Origin: Acinetobacter corruptisaponis
Lineage (GTDB): Bacteria > Pseudomonadota > Gammaproteobacteria > Pseudomonadales > Moraxellaceae
DNA: 64,000 nucleotides
Reading direction: 5' to 3'
Assembly: GCF_030053775.1 (NCBI RefSeq)
Contig: NZ_CP125669.1
Location: 2,599,962 to 2,663,961 of the forward strand
In this document: piece after piece, positions 21,323 to 30,094 of the stretch
Layout of the letters: each line of letters starts with the position of its first letter
How positions within the stretch are numbered: the stretch's first letter is position 1
Position numbers and translations under genes: made by a program
The notes under the pieces: model-generated
The model's database searches: none
What the model was told of the DNA's origin: nothing
What the model saw: the letters and a program-made list of their open reading frames with translations, nothing else

Positions 21323-23161
21323 ATGCGTTTTACCCTTACAACTCTTGTGATTGTACTATTTGTTATTATTTTATTTTTACCTGGGTTGAATGGGGGGTTT
21401 TTATTGGATGATGGTATTAATATTCTTTCAAATTATGTTCTTTATATTCACGAATTAAATATTGATAATTTAATTTATGCTGGGCTAAGCTTTCATGATG
21501 GTGATGGGACCCGAGCCTTGCCGATGGCAAGCTTTGCTTTTGATTATTGGCGTACAGGCAGTATGGATGCAGGTGCGTTTAAAGCGACGAATATCTTTAT
21601 TCATGCGATTACAACATTTTTTCTGGCTTTTTTCTTTAGACAATTATTATTACTTGCAAAATGGACTCCACAACATGCAGCATGGGGGGCTTTGATCCTC
21701 ACTCTACTATGGGCGGTTCATCCGTTACAGGTTTCCTCGGTTTTATATATTGTACAACGTATGCAAACTATGGCGACTTTATTTGTTGTGTTGTCGCTTT
21801 GGACGTATCTGTTGATGCGACAAAATCAGATTGCTGGAGGACGAGGTCGCATTCAAGGTATAGGGGTTATTGTATTTTGGTTCCTTGCTTTGATTTGTAA
21901 GGATGATGCAGTGTTATTGCCTGTATTCACATTATTATTAGAGTTAACCGTATTGCGTTTTCAGGCTGGACAAGCTGTTGTAACGAGAGGTTTAAAGCAG
22001 GGCTATAGTCTTTTTGTGGTTCTAGGGATCGTCGCTTATTGTTTTGTGATTATACCTAAATATGGTTGTTGGAATATTTGTTCAGGACGAGATTTTAATA
22101 GTGGAGAGCGTCTACTCACTCAGGGTCGAGTTTTGATGATGTATTTGGGGCAGATTATTTTCCCCTTGTCTGACCGTTTGCCTTTTATCTATGAGGATTA
22201 TCCTGTTTCACGTAGTTTGTTGCAGCCTTGGACGACCTTACCGTCTTTATTTATCATTGCAGTTTTGATTGTGTGGGCTTGGTGTTGGCGACATATCCGC
22301 CCTTTATTTGCATTTGGTGTGTTATTGTTTTTTGCAGGCCATCTTATTTCCAGTAATATCATTCTATTAGAATTAGTTTTTGAACATCGTAATCATTTTC
22401 CAATGATAGGTGCTATTCTTGCGTTAAGTGATTTGATCTTATTGATTTTCCAGCGCTTAAAACTTAAACAACAAGTAATATATGGTGTATTTGCAGCTAT
22501 TATATTGTTGTTGGGAACAAGTACTCTGTATCAGACCTATATTTGGGGAGATGCTGCACGACTTGGGCAAAAACTGACAAAATTGTCACCAGCATCTGTG
22601 CGAGCATGGACTCAGTATGCGGCAGCTTATTTTGATCGGTATAATTTTACCAAGAATCCTCAGTATTTAACTTCAGCAATTTCTGTCACAGAGCAAGCAC
22701 TTCAGCATGTTAGCTCACCTTCATTAACTGCAAATATTATTATATATAAATCTATTTTAGGTACGACAGAAACACGAGATTGGCAACGTTATCAGGATAG
22801 TTTGCGTGCTACATCAGATAAACGTGTGAATAAACAGTCATTGGATGCTTTGTTAGATAACTTTATGAAAGGTTATGATATTGATGAAAACAGATTGCTT
22901 GAATCAATGGATGTTATTGAAAAAAAAGAAAATGTGGATGATTTATGGTATTTTGAAGCTGCTAATAAAGTCTATAATAGCAAGCGTCGTGATCATGCAA
23001 TTGTATTTTTTAGGAAATTTGTCGACGTGTCAACTGTAGATGAGCCAACGGTGAAAGCACTATTGGATGGGTTGACTGCTGGTGGATATAAGGAGTGGGT
23101 AAATGAGTTACAGGAGATAAGAAAGCACAAATCTGAGAAAAATGGTGAGTCTAATTTTTAG
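21323..23161 (+). CDS. GT-C fold integral membrane glycosyltransferase, likely for pilin glycosylation
   Basis: 612 residues with roughly ten membrane helices (residues 1 to about 410) and a soluble helical C-terminal part (about 420-612). The first loop has the acidic pair of GT-C enzymes (FLLDDGINI, Asp29/Asp30), followed by RALPMASFAFDYW, a NIFIHAIT helix, WAVHPLQVSSVLYIVQR and ICKDDAVLLP. This series resembles TMTC/PMT-like, polyprenyl-phosphate-sugar-using enzymes. There is no O-antigen-ligase signature of the TfpO/PglL type. It sits between two pilin genes, like TfpW, the arabinosyltransferase next to pilA in group IV Pseudomonas aeruginosa. Substrate and acceptor are inferred; the GT-C class is well supported. 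Confidence 0.72.
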   Translation: MRFTLTTLVIVLFVIILFLPGLNGGFLLDDGINILSNYVLYIHELNIDNLIYAGLSFHDGDGTRALPMASFAFDYWRTGSMDAGAFKATNIFIHAITTFFLAFFFRQLLLLAKWTPQHAAWGALILTLLWAVHPLQVSSVLYIVQRMQTMATLFVVLSLWTYLLMRQNQIAGGRGRIQGIGVIVFWFLALICKDDAVLLPVFTLLLELTVLRFQAGQAVVTRGLKQGYSLFVVLGIVAYCFVIIPKYGCWNICSGRDFNSGERLLTQGRVLMMYLGQIIFPLSDRLPFIYEDYPVSRSLLQPWTTLPSLFIIAVLIVWAWCWRHIRPLFAFGVLLFFAGHLISSNIILLELVFEHRNHFPMIGAILALSDLILLIFQRLKLKQQVIYGVFAAIILLLGTSTLYQTYIWGDAARLGQKLTKLSPASVRAWTQYAAAYFDRYNFTKNPQYLTSAISVTEQALQHVSSPSLTANIIIYKSILGTTETRDWQRYQDSLRATSDKRVNKQSLDALLDNFMKGYDIDENRLLESMDVIEKKENVDDLWYFEAANKVYNSKRRDHAIVFFRKFVDVSTVDEPTVKALLDGLTAGGYKEWVNELQEIRKHKSEKNGESNF

Positions 23162-23194
23162 CATATTATGCTCAATTTTGTCGGTTTTTATGAT

Positions 23195-23210
23195 TGGTAT
23201 AATAGTTGCT
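23195..23210 (+). promoter_or_regulatory. Candidate sigma-54 promoter of pilin gene 2
   Basis: TGGTATAATAGTTGCT: GG at 23196-23197 and GC at 23208-23209, ten bases apart, with an intact TTGCT -12 element. The start would fall near 23221, about 39 bases before the pilin ATG, almost the same distance as at the first pilin. A TATAAT-like string overlaps it, so a sigma-70 reading is possible. Confidence 0.6.
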
Positions 23211-23259
23211 TGGTTATCGATATCGTTCTAAATATTGATAAATAAATGGAGTTATGATC

Positions 23260-23607
23260 ATGCAAAAAGGTTTTACTTTAATAGAGTTAATGATTGTGGT
23301 GGCAATTATTGGTATTCTTGTTGCAGTAGCTTTGCCTGCGTATCGTGATTATATGCAACGTTCCGCAAATAGTGCTTGTCTCGCGGAAGCCAAAACGTAT
23401 ATAAACTCTGTCGTGGCAAATTTTGCTGATAATATGGTTGCTCCTACCTATGTTTCTTCTGCTTGTGCCAATGGTGTTACTCCTACTGTGACTGATTATC
23501 GTACGCATGGTTTGGTCACATTTACAGCACAATTACGAGGTAATGCATCATTGCATCAGGATACTGAATGTAATGTTGGAACTGGAGCCTGTCAGTTAGT
23601 TCCTTGA
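23260..23607 (+). CDS. Type IV major pilin, second tandem copy
   Basis: 115 residues from the ATG at 23260, with GGAG eight bases upstream; the ATG at 23254 is too close to that site. Leader MQKG, mature Phe1, Glu5, and a near-identical N-terminal helix to the first pilin up to about residue 45 ([11 protein letters not shown]). The globular half has diverged, but four cysteines keep their order (40, 69, 104, 111) and the C-terminal loop is again C-x6-C (CNVGTGAC). It ends QLVP. No terminator follows; the next gene begins 10 bases on, so pilin 2 may lead the glycan operon. Confidence 0.9.
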   Translation: MQKGFTLIELMIVVAIIGILVAVALPAYRDYMQRSANSACLAEAKTYINSVVANFADNMVAPTYVSSACANGVTPTVTDYRTHGLVTFTAQLRGNASLHQDTECNVGTGACQLVP

Positions 23608-23617
23608 GTCTAGAAAA

Positions 23618-24469
23618 ATGCTTATATCGATTGTTCTACCCGCTAAAAATGAATCTGCTGCAATTGGGCAGACAATTGAGAAAATTAAACTATTATCTAT
23701 TATTAATGAAATTATTGTTGTTAATGATGGCTCAATGGATGATACAAAGGAAGCTGCAGAAAAAGCTGGAGCAAAAGTGGTTTCTCATCCCTATTCAAAA
23801 GGAAATGGAGCGGCGATTAAGACAGGCGCAAGAGCAGCGACAGGTGAAATCATTATATTTATGGATGCTGATGGACAGCATGACCCACAAGATATTCCTA
23901 GGCTGCTTGAAAAAATTGAGCAAGGCTACGATCTAGTTGTGGGGGCAAGACAGAAAGGATCTCAGGCAAGTGTTGGTCGTGGTGTTGCGAACAAGCTTTA
24001 TAATAATTTAGCGACTTATATGACTGAACATCTTGTAGAGGATTTAACCTCTGGCTTTAGAGCAGTAAGAGCAGAAAAATTTAGAGAATTTTTATATTTA
24101 TTGCCTAATGGTTTTTCTTATCCTACTACAAGTACAATGGCTTTCTTTAGGGCGGGCTATTCCGTTGCCTATGTGCCTATTCATGCTGCAAAGCGGATTG
24201 GTAAAAGCCATATCAATCCAATGAAAGATGGCATTCGATTTTTTTTAATTATTTTTAAGATAGCCACACTTTTCTCGCCATTAAAAATGTTTTTACCAAT
24301 ATCTGTTGTTTTATTTTTAATGGCAACAGGCTGGTATGGTTATACATTATATGAGTTTGGTCGTTTTACAAATATGAGTGCTTTGCTCTATACAGGTAGT
24401 GTTATGATTTTTCTAATGGGTCTTATTTCAGAACAAATTACAGCCCTAATGTATAAAGATGAAAGTTAA
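23618..24469 (+). CDS. GT2 glycosyltransferase, polyprenyl-phosphate sugar synthase-like
   Basis: 283 residues. The GT-A catalytic domain (about 1-215) resembles dolichyl/undecaprenyl-phosphate mannose or glucose synthases: SIVLPAKNESAAIG at the start, VVNDGSMDDT (about 35-43) and the DxD motif FMDADGQHDPQD (Asp83, Asp85). Two C-terminal membrane helices (about 222-243, 255-274) resemble GtrB/ArnC-type enzymes. Such enzymes charge a lipid carrier with one sugar for a GT-C enzyme working outside the membrane, which fits the GT-C gene just upstream. Sugar unknown. Confidence 0.8.
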   Translation: MLISIVLPAKNESAAIGQTIEKIKLLSIINEIIVVNDGSMDDTKEAAEKAGAKVVSHPYSKGNGAAIKTGARAATGEIIIFMDADGQHDPQDIPRLLEKIEQGYDLVVGARQKGSQASVGRGVANKLYNNLATYMTEHLVEDLTSGFRAVRAEKFREFLYLLPNGFSYPTTSTMAFFRAGYSVAYVPIHAAKRIGKSHINPMKDGIRFFLIIFKIATLFSPLKMFLPISVVLFLMATGWYGYTLYEFGRFTNMSALLYTGSVMIFLMGLISEQITALMYKDES

Positions 24470-24470
24470 T

Positions 24471-25193
24471 ATGCAGCATATTAGAAAACCCCATGTTTTT
24501 GCAGATAACCGAAAGAATAAAGCAGCTAAAATTCAGAAGGTTATTATGTCTGTAAGAAAATTCCAGCAACAGGATTCAATTCTTGAAATTGGTACAGGGA
24601 GTGGAGGGATTGCGGCATATTTTGCTGAACAAGATATGCAGTTTAATGTGCAAGCTGTTGATATAATTGATAGTCGTGTATTTAAAGAAAGCTACCAATT
24701 TCAGCTGATTGATGGGACAGCTTTACCATTTAAAGATGAAAGCTTCGATATTGTGATTACTAATCATGTGATAGAACATGTTGGTGAAGATGAAGAACAG
24801 TTTCATCATCTTTGTGAAATAAAACGTGTCTTGAAAAAGGGTGGGATCGCTTATTTGGCTGTGCCGAATAGATGGATGTTAGTTGAACCTCATTATCAGT
24901 TAATTTTTTTAAGTTGGTTACCGAAGAAACATCGTTCAAGGTATCTTAAAAGAATGAGAAGTATTGATTTTTATGATTGTGAACCATTGGAAAAAAAGCA
25001 ACTTGAGAATTTATTTAATAGAGTAAGATTCTCTTATAAGAATCAAACAATTTTAGCACTTAGAATTATACTGCAAGATGAAAGAGAAAGTAATAGATTT
25101 TTATATTTTATATTTTTGTTTATTCCAGATTTTATTTTAAAAATATTATTAGGCATTATTCCAACTTTAATCTATACAATGAAAAATGAATAG
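24471..25193 (+). CDS. Class I SAM-dependent methyltransferase
   Basis: About 240 residues. Motif I is ILEIGTGSGGIAAYF, followed by the acidic AVDII, FDIVITNHVIEHV and the LKKGGIAYLAVPNRW motif, together the Methyltransf_11 layout. A hydrophobic C-terminal stretch (FLYFIFLFIPDFILKILLGIIPTLIY) suggests membrane association. Start ambiguous: ATG at 24471 just after the previous stop, or ATG at 24459 overlapping it by 11 bases. Placed in a glycan cluster it may methylate a sugar or the lipid-linked intermediate; this is inference. Confidence 0.8.
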   Translation: MQHIRKPHVFADNRKNKAAKIQKVIMSVRKFQQQDSILEIGTGSGGIAAYFAEQDMQFNVQAVDIIDSRVFKESYQFQLIDGTALPFKDESFDIVITNHVIEHVGEDEEQFHHLCEIKRVLKKGGIAYLAVPNRWMLVEPHYQLIFLSWLPKKHRSRYLKRMRSIDFYDCEPLEKKQLENLFNRVRFSYKNQTILALRIILQDERESNRFLYFIFLFIPDFILKILLGIIPTLIYTMKNE

Positions 25194-25195
25194 GA

Positions 25196-26914
25196 ATGAA
25201 TGTGCTTAAGACTTTACTACAACTCTGGAAAATATTAACTCCTCTTGATAAGCGTAAATTATTATTAGTGCTTATATTGGTTATGGTTATGGCATTGATG
25301 GAGGCAGCTGGAGTTGTATCTATCATGCCCTTTTTAGCTGTATTATCAAACCCCAATATAGTTGGAAATAATTCAATTTTACAAAAAATATATTATTTAT
25401 TATCAAGCCCAAGTTCACAACGATTTATCATGTATTTGGGATTTATATCTTTAGTTGTGGTTTTCTTTTCTACATTTTTTAAAATTCTGACACAATATAC
25501 TTTAAATCGATTTGCAAGTTTACAACGACATTATTTTTCTACTCGTTTGTTAAAAATATATTTACAGCAAAATTATGAATTTTTTATTGGACGAAATAGC
25601 TCGACTCTTATTAAGAATATTTTATCGGAAGTTGATCAGTTAATTGGTGTAATGATTCTGCCTGCATTAAACTTAATCTCATATGGTTTAGTCGTATTTG
25701 CAATGGTTGGTATTTTGTTACTTTATAACCCTATTATAGCAATTCTGACGGCATGTGTATTGAGTACATTCTATTTCATTATTTATTATTTAGTTCGTAA
25801 GAAATTAGATTATATTGGTGCAAGCTTCATAGAAGCGAATAGTGAGCGATATCAATCCTGCCAAGAAGCATTAAATGGTATTAAAGATGTAATTATTAAT
25901 GATGCAAAACAAGGATATTTAGATAATTTTGAGTCATACTCTCGTGTTTTTGCTCAGCATATTGCAACACGAGATACATTGGGGCAAATTCCGCTCTATA
26001 TTATTGAATCAGTTGGTTATGGTTGCTTAATTATTCTTGCAATTATTTTAGTGATATCTGGTAAAGATGTATCTCATATTTTACCTATTTTGGGGCTGTA
26101 TGGCTTTGCGGCATATAGGATGTTACCTGCAGCACAGAATATATATCGTGCAATTACACAAATTAAATTTGCTCAGCATATACTTAATCTTTTGAAACCT
26201 GAATTTGAGTTAGAAGCTCATAATAGAGCTATGCTGCTCCAAGAGCAAGGTCTAGGCTTTAATCGTAAAATTTGGATAAATAATATAAAATTTGCCTATC
26301 CTGAAAGGTTGGATCAGCCTGTATTGCAAAATTTTAGCTTGAGTATTAATAAGAATAATAGCATTGGCATCGTAGGGAAAAGTGGTAGTGGAAAAAGCAC
26401 ATTGATGGATATTATGCTGGGTTTGTTACGTCCTCAAATTGGTGATGTGTGGATTGATGATATTAAATTGACAGAACAAAATATATATCTTTGGTGGAAA
26501 ATAGTAGGATATGTACCACAAAGTATTTATTTAGCAGATAAAACAGTTGCTGAAAATATTGCCTTTGGTGTACCTAGATCAGAAATAGATATGCTACAGA
26601 TTGAGAATGTAGCGAAACAGGCGCAAATTCATGATTTTATTGTGCAACAATTACCACAAGGTTATAGCACAGTAGTGGGAGAGCGAGGCGTTATGCTTTC
26701 AGGAGGACAAAGACAAAGGATTGGAATTGCTCGTGCATTGTATAGAAATCCACAAGTTCTATTTATGGATGAGGCAACAAGTGCACTAGATACAGAAACT
26801 GAACATGCAGTGAATGAGGCAATCCAAAGCTTGAGTGGTAAAAAAACAATGATCATTATTGCACATAGGGAAAGTGCAGTGAAGAACTGTGATTTTATTG
26901 TTTATTTGCAATGA
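25196..26914 (+). CDS. PglK-like ABC exporter (lipid-linked oligosaccharide flippase candidate)
   Basis: 572 residues, a half-transporter with six membrane helices (about 15-320) fused to an ATPase (about 355-572). Walker A GKSGSGKST at 394-402, signature LSGGQ at 501-505, Walker B LFMDE at 522-526, D-loop SALD, and switch His in IIIAHR. Along its length it resembles Campylobacter PglK (for example EAAGVVSIMPFLAVL, LYGFAAYRMLPAAQNIYR), which flips undecaprenyl-linked glycan for protein glycosylation, rather than lipid A exporter MsbA. Starts two bases after the methyltransferase stop. Confidence 0.82.
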   Translation: MNVLKTLLQLWKILTPLDKRKLLLVLILVMVMALMEAAGVVSIMPFLAVLSNPNIVGNNSILQKIYYLLSSPSSQRFIMYLGFISLVVVFFSTFFKILTQYTLNRFASLQRHYFSTRLLKIYLQQNYEFFIGRNSSTLIKNILSEVDQLIGVMILPALNLISYGLVVFAMVGILLLYNPIIAILTACVLSTFYFIIYYLVRKKLDYIGASFIEANSERYQSCQEALNGIKDVIINDAKQGYLDNFESYSRVFAQHIATRDTLGQIPLYIIESVGYGCLIILAIILVISGKDVSHILPILGLYGFAAYRMLPAAQNIYRAITQIKFAQHILNLLKPEFELEAHNRAMLLQEQGLGFNRKIWINNIKFAYPERLDQPVLQNFSLSINKNNSIGIVGKSGSGKSTLMDIMLGLLRPQIGDVWIDDIKLTEQNIYLWWKIVGYVPQSIYLADKTVAENIAFGVPRSEIDMLQIENVAKQAQIHDFIVQQLPQGYSTVVGERGVMLSGGQRQRIGIARALYRNPQVLFMDEATSALDTETEHAVNEAIQSLSGKKTMIIIAHRESAVKNCDFIVYLQ

Positions 26915-26933
26915 TATACAAAATTTAGGTCTT

Positions 26934-27839
26934 ATGGACATGGCTAGGAATAATAAGATTGCTGCTATAACAGTTACGTATCATCCTGATCTTCAGTTAT
27001 TAAATCAGCAGATAGCTGAGCTACGTGATTATATGTGGATTATTTTTGATAATAATTCAAATTATGATGAATTAGCTAAGATAGAGGATATGATTGAAAG
27101 TAGACCTTTTACTTATTTAATTAAAAATAGTGAAAATGTGGGGTTAGCTGCTGCAATTAATATGGCTATAGATTTTATATCTCATCAGAATGTTGATATT
27201 GATTTTATTTTGTTATTAGACCAAGATTCTATTCCATTGGGAAATTCTATTGAATTATTAAAAAAAGCATTCTGTAAATTAGAAAAAGAAGGTATGCCAG
27301 TCGGTTGTGTTGGTCCACAGCTAGTAGATATTCAAACAGGATTACAATATGGTTTTCATATTATAAATAGAGGAATGTGGAAAAGGTATTTTCCTGAAAA
27401 TTTAAATCTTACGCCTCTTGAATGTTCTAGCATTAATGGTAGTGGAACTTTTATGAGATTGGATTTATTTAAGAAGATTGGTGGTCTAAAAGGAGATTTT
27501 TTTATTGATCATATTGATACAGAGTGGTCTTTTAGGGTTATCAATTGTGGTTATAAACTTTTTGGAGTACCAGAAGCTGTTTTTGAGCATAGAATGGGAG
27601 AGCGTAGCCTAAGTTTCTGGTTGCTTGGCTGGAAATTTTTACCTTATAGATCTCCATTAAGGCATTATTATTTGTTTCGTAATAATATAAGTATGTTATG
27701 GTATGGTTATGTACCAGTAACATGGAAATTTTGGTCAATTATAAAGTTGATTTTTACAATCTTGGTTTATATAGTATTTGATCGTAATAGAAAACAGCAA
27801 TTGATGAGCATGTTTAAAGGTATTAAAGATGGAATGTAG
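26934..27839 (+). CDS. GT2 glycosyltransferase, rhamnosyltransferase-like
   Basis: About 301 residues from the ATG at 26934; an upstream in-frame ATG at 26889 lies inside the ABC transporter gene and ATG 26940 is a second option. The domain looks like RfbF-type rhamnosyltransferases: AAITVTYHPDLQLL at the N-terminus, FDNNSN, NVGLAAAINMAI, LLLDQDSIP (DxD), GSGTFMRLDLFKKIG and FFIDHIDTEWSFR with the acidic catalytic region. A C-terminal hydrophobic segment (about 262-285) may anchor it. Part of the glycan operon; the donor could be dTDP-L-rhamnose but other sugars are possible. Confidence 0.82.
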   Translation: MDMARNNKIAAITVTYHPDLQLLNQQIAELRDYMWIIFDNNSNYDELAKIEDMIESRPFTYLIKNSENVGLAAAINMAIDFISHQNVDIDFILLLDQDSIPLGNSIELLKKAFCKLEKEGMPVGCVGPQLVDIQTGLQYGFHIINRGMWKRYFPENLNLTPLECSSINGSGTFMRLDLFKKIGGLKGDFFIDHIDTEWSFRVINCGYKLFGVPEAVFEHRMGERSLSFWLLGWKFLPYRSPLRHYYLFRNNISMLWYGYVPVTWKFWSIIKLIFTILVYIVFDRNRKQQLMSMFKGIKDGM

Positions 27840-27915
27840 TTTTTAGTAGTACATTTAATTTTGTGTGTATGATTTATTGAATTAAGAAATTATATTTATT
27901 TGAATGGAGGATTAT

Positions 27916-28956
27916 ATGACTTGTGTTAGTGTGATTTTGCCAAATTATAATCATGAAAAATATTTAGAGGAAAGAATTGAAAGTATATTAGCACAAACAT
28001 TTCAAGATTTTGAACTAATAATAATGGATGATTGTTCCACTGATCAAAGTATTAAAGTATTGGAAAAATACAAGTATCATCCTAAAGTTTCACAATTTAT
28101 TATTAATAAGACTAATACAGGTTCTACATTTTCACAATGGAATTATGGGGTAAGTTTAGCAAAAGGAAAATATATCTGGATAGCGGAGTCTGATGATATT
28201 GCAAAGGAAAACTTACTTGAGTCTTTAGTTCTTGTTCTAGATAAAAATCCAGATGTAGTCTTAGCATATTGTCAGTCTCTGCAGATAGATGAACATAGGG
28301 TGATTAATGGGAGCTGGTATGAATGGACTAAAGTATTTGGTGAGAAAAATATTTTCTCTGAGGCTTTTATTATGAATGGGGAGGAATTTATTGAGACTTA
28401 TATGTTATATAGAAATGTTATTCCTAATGCAAGTGCTGTGATTTTTAGAAAAAAAACTTATAATGAAGTAGGTGGTGGGTTGCCATTATTGCGTTATACT
28501 GGAGATTGGTATCTTTGGGTTAAGTTATTATCGAAAGGAAATATTTTCTTCTCAAATAAGGAATTGAATTTTTTCAGAAGACATCAAACAAGCGTTATTT
28601 ATAAAAGTGTATTAAATAATAGTAAGCCAGAGTTGGTTTTAAAATCTAATTTAATGTTAAATAAATTTTTATTGGATTTTTTTACATGTTTTAATAATGA
28701 GAAATTGAGATATAAGTATTATGTATTATATAGATTTTCTCAGGCTAATTTTTTAATATTGTCAATTATGTTTATGAGATTTAGTTTGCTTATAAGGGAG
28801 AAAAAAAATGCCGAGTTAAATAATATTTCTATAATGTACTATGTATTTATACTGCTTGGTTATTATTTCTATAATTTAATTAGGTTTATTTTTAAAATGA
28901 AACTTTTAGAAAAAGTGTATTTCTATTTAGGCTATTTTAAAGTGTTTAGTAAATAG
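27916..28956 (+). CDS. GT2 glycosyltransferase
   Basis: 346 residues starting at the ATG at 27916, with TGGAGG five bases upstream. GT-A fold features: VSVILPNYNHEKYLEERIESILAQTF, IIMDDCSTDQS and WIAESDDIA (DxD-like). A hydrophobic C-terminus after about residue 265 (several Phe/Leu/Ile/Tyr-rich stretches) points to membrane attachment. Codon use is very AT-rich. Substrate not inferable. It ends the first part of the glycan cluster; a 703-base region without genes follows. Confidence 0.82.
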   Translation: MTCVSVILPNYNHEKYLEERIESILAQTFQDFELIIMDDCSTDQSIKVLEKYKYHPKVSQFIINKTNTGSTFSQWNYGVSLAKGKYIWIAESDDIAKENLLESLVLVLDKNPDVVLAYCQSLQIDEHRVINGSWYEWTKVFGEKNIFSEAFIMNGEEFIETYMLYRNVIPNASAVIFRKKTYNEVGGGLPLLRYTGDWYLWVKLLSKGNIFFSNKELNFFRRHQTSVIYKSVLNNSKPELVLKSNLMLNKFLLDFFTCFNNEKLRYKYYVLYRFSQANFLILSIMFMRFSLLIREKKNAELNNISIMYYVFILLGYYFYNLIRFIFKMKLLEKVYFYLGYFKVFSK

Positions 28957-29659
28957 GGTGTTGGTAGTGTCTCAAAAAGTAATTGATGTTATAAAAGGAG
29001 GCAGTGAAACTAAATTCAGTTGAATTTCTTTCATTGACATAGTGTAAGTATCAAGAAGAATGAAATTAATACCAAGATGAACAATAATCGCTATAAAAAC
29101 TATGCCCGATATTCACTGGTGTCCCCAATTAAGCTATCTAGATTACCACTGACCTATTAATTAACACTTCTGCTGATGCTATGACATTTTAGATATTTAT
29201 TAGAAATAAGTATTAAACATTGTTTACAATAGTTTAGAATGAGCGAGTAAAGAAATTGTTGTTTTGATTGTTAGGGATAAACAAGAGGTAGCCATAGCTC
29301 AAAGGATCAATTGGAATACTTATCTATCCCTTTGAAAAATTAGTGAGTAATTATTGGGAAAGTTCTATATGGTAGGTGAGGGTAGTCATTAGTATTATAA
29401 GATGGAAGAATGGAAAATTATTATTTTTACATGATTTTTCTTTATCATCTAAAAACCTTTAACTTAGGTTTTTATTATACAATTAGGATTATACGTTTAG
29501 AGCAAAAACTATCAACTTGCTTTTTAGAATACCCCTATAGAATTTTCTGTTGGAGGCTGATGTTGAGAAAATTTATTTAATTGACTTTAATGGAATTTCC
29601 CTATTCTGAAAAAAATAATGTATATTACTATACGGTTAACGGATACAATATAAACTAAC
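28957..29659. other. 703-base AT-rich region without a gene
   Basis: Only short frames are present, the longest being 27 codons at 29077-29160 (MNNNRYKNYARYSL...), unidentified. A terminator-like hairpin is at 29451-29473. Low complexity and the absence of frames suggest decayed DNA or a scar from recombination. The last bases contain the start region of the next gene (candidate TTGACT at 29581-29586). Confidence 0.5.
29451..29476 (+). terminator. Terminator-like hairpin
   Basis: AAAAACCT (29451-29458), seven-base loop, AGGTTTTT (29466-29473), then ATTAT. Weak, AT-rich stem; could act in either direction. Confidence 0.4.
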
Positions 29660-30094
29660 ATGGAAAATTATCAAAAACCTTACCTTATCTCATTTGATGT
29701 GAGAGGTGATGAACGTGGTTCTCTTGTTGCAATAGAGAATCTAAAGAATATTCCTTTTGAAATCAAAAGGATTTATTATATTTTTGATACAAAGAAAAAG
29801 GTTAGAAGAGGATTTCATGCTCATAAAATACTCAAGCAGGTTTTGATCTGTGTTAGTGGGTCATGTCAAATCTTGTTGGATGATGGTAAAAGTAAACAAA
29901 CTATATTTTTAAATACACCACAAGAAGGGTTGTATATTGAAGGATTAGTTTGGCGTGAAATGTTTAATTTTTCTATAGATTGTGTATTGTTAGTTCTTGC
30001 TGATGATGTTTATAATGAAACAGATTACATTAGAGATTATGAAAATTTTAAAGAAAATGTGAGAGAAAATGATAGCAATTGCTGGAAAAAATAA
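29660..30094 (+). CDS. qdtA/fdtA: dTDP-4-oxo-6-deoxyglucose 3,4-ketoisomerase (FdtA/QdtA family)
   Basis: 144-residue single cupin. It converts dTDP-4-keto-6-deoxyglucose to the 3-keto isomer, the first committed step to 3-amino-3,6-dideoxyhexoses. The catalytic His pair is in RGFHAHK (His53, His55); GDERGSL and LYIEGLVWREMFNF are family signatures. QdtA gives the gluco product (to Qui3N), FdtA the galacto product (to Fuc3N); I cannot decide which from sequence alone. It overlaps the next gene by 26 bases. RmlA and RmlB, needed upstream, are not in the window. Confidence 0.85.
   Translation: MENYQKPYLISFDVRGDERGSLVAIENLKNIPFEIKRIYYIFDTKKKVRRGFHAHKILKQVLICVSGSCQILLDDGKSKQTIFLNTPQEGLYIEGLVWREMFNFSIDCVLLVLADDVYNETDYIRDYENFKENVRENDSNCWKK

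Noticed and set aside
21323..23161. TfpO/PglL-type pilin oligosaccharyltransferase
   Set aside because: No Wzy_C signature loop; the Asp29-Asp30 pair and VHPL/KDD motifs fit GT-C (TMTC/TfpW-like) instead, and the pilins lack a C-terminal Ser.
27904..27915. Upstream ATG of the second GT2
   Set aside because: The GGAGG ribosome-binding site lies inside this segment, so translation must begin at 27916.
29077..29160. Small protein of 27 residues
   Set aside because: No ribosome-binding site, no recognisable homologue, and the surrounding 700 bases show no coding signal.
29581..29607. Sigma-70 promoter of the formamido-sugar operon
   Set aside because: TTGACT is good, but the best -10 (TATTCT) is weak with 15-base spacing, so I do not call it.
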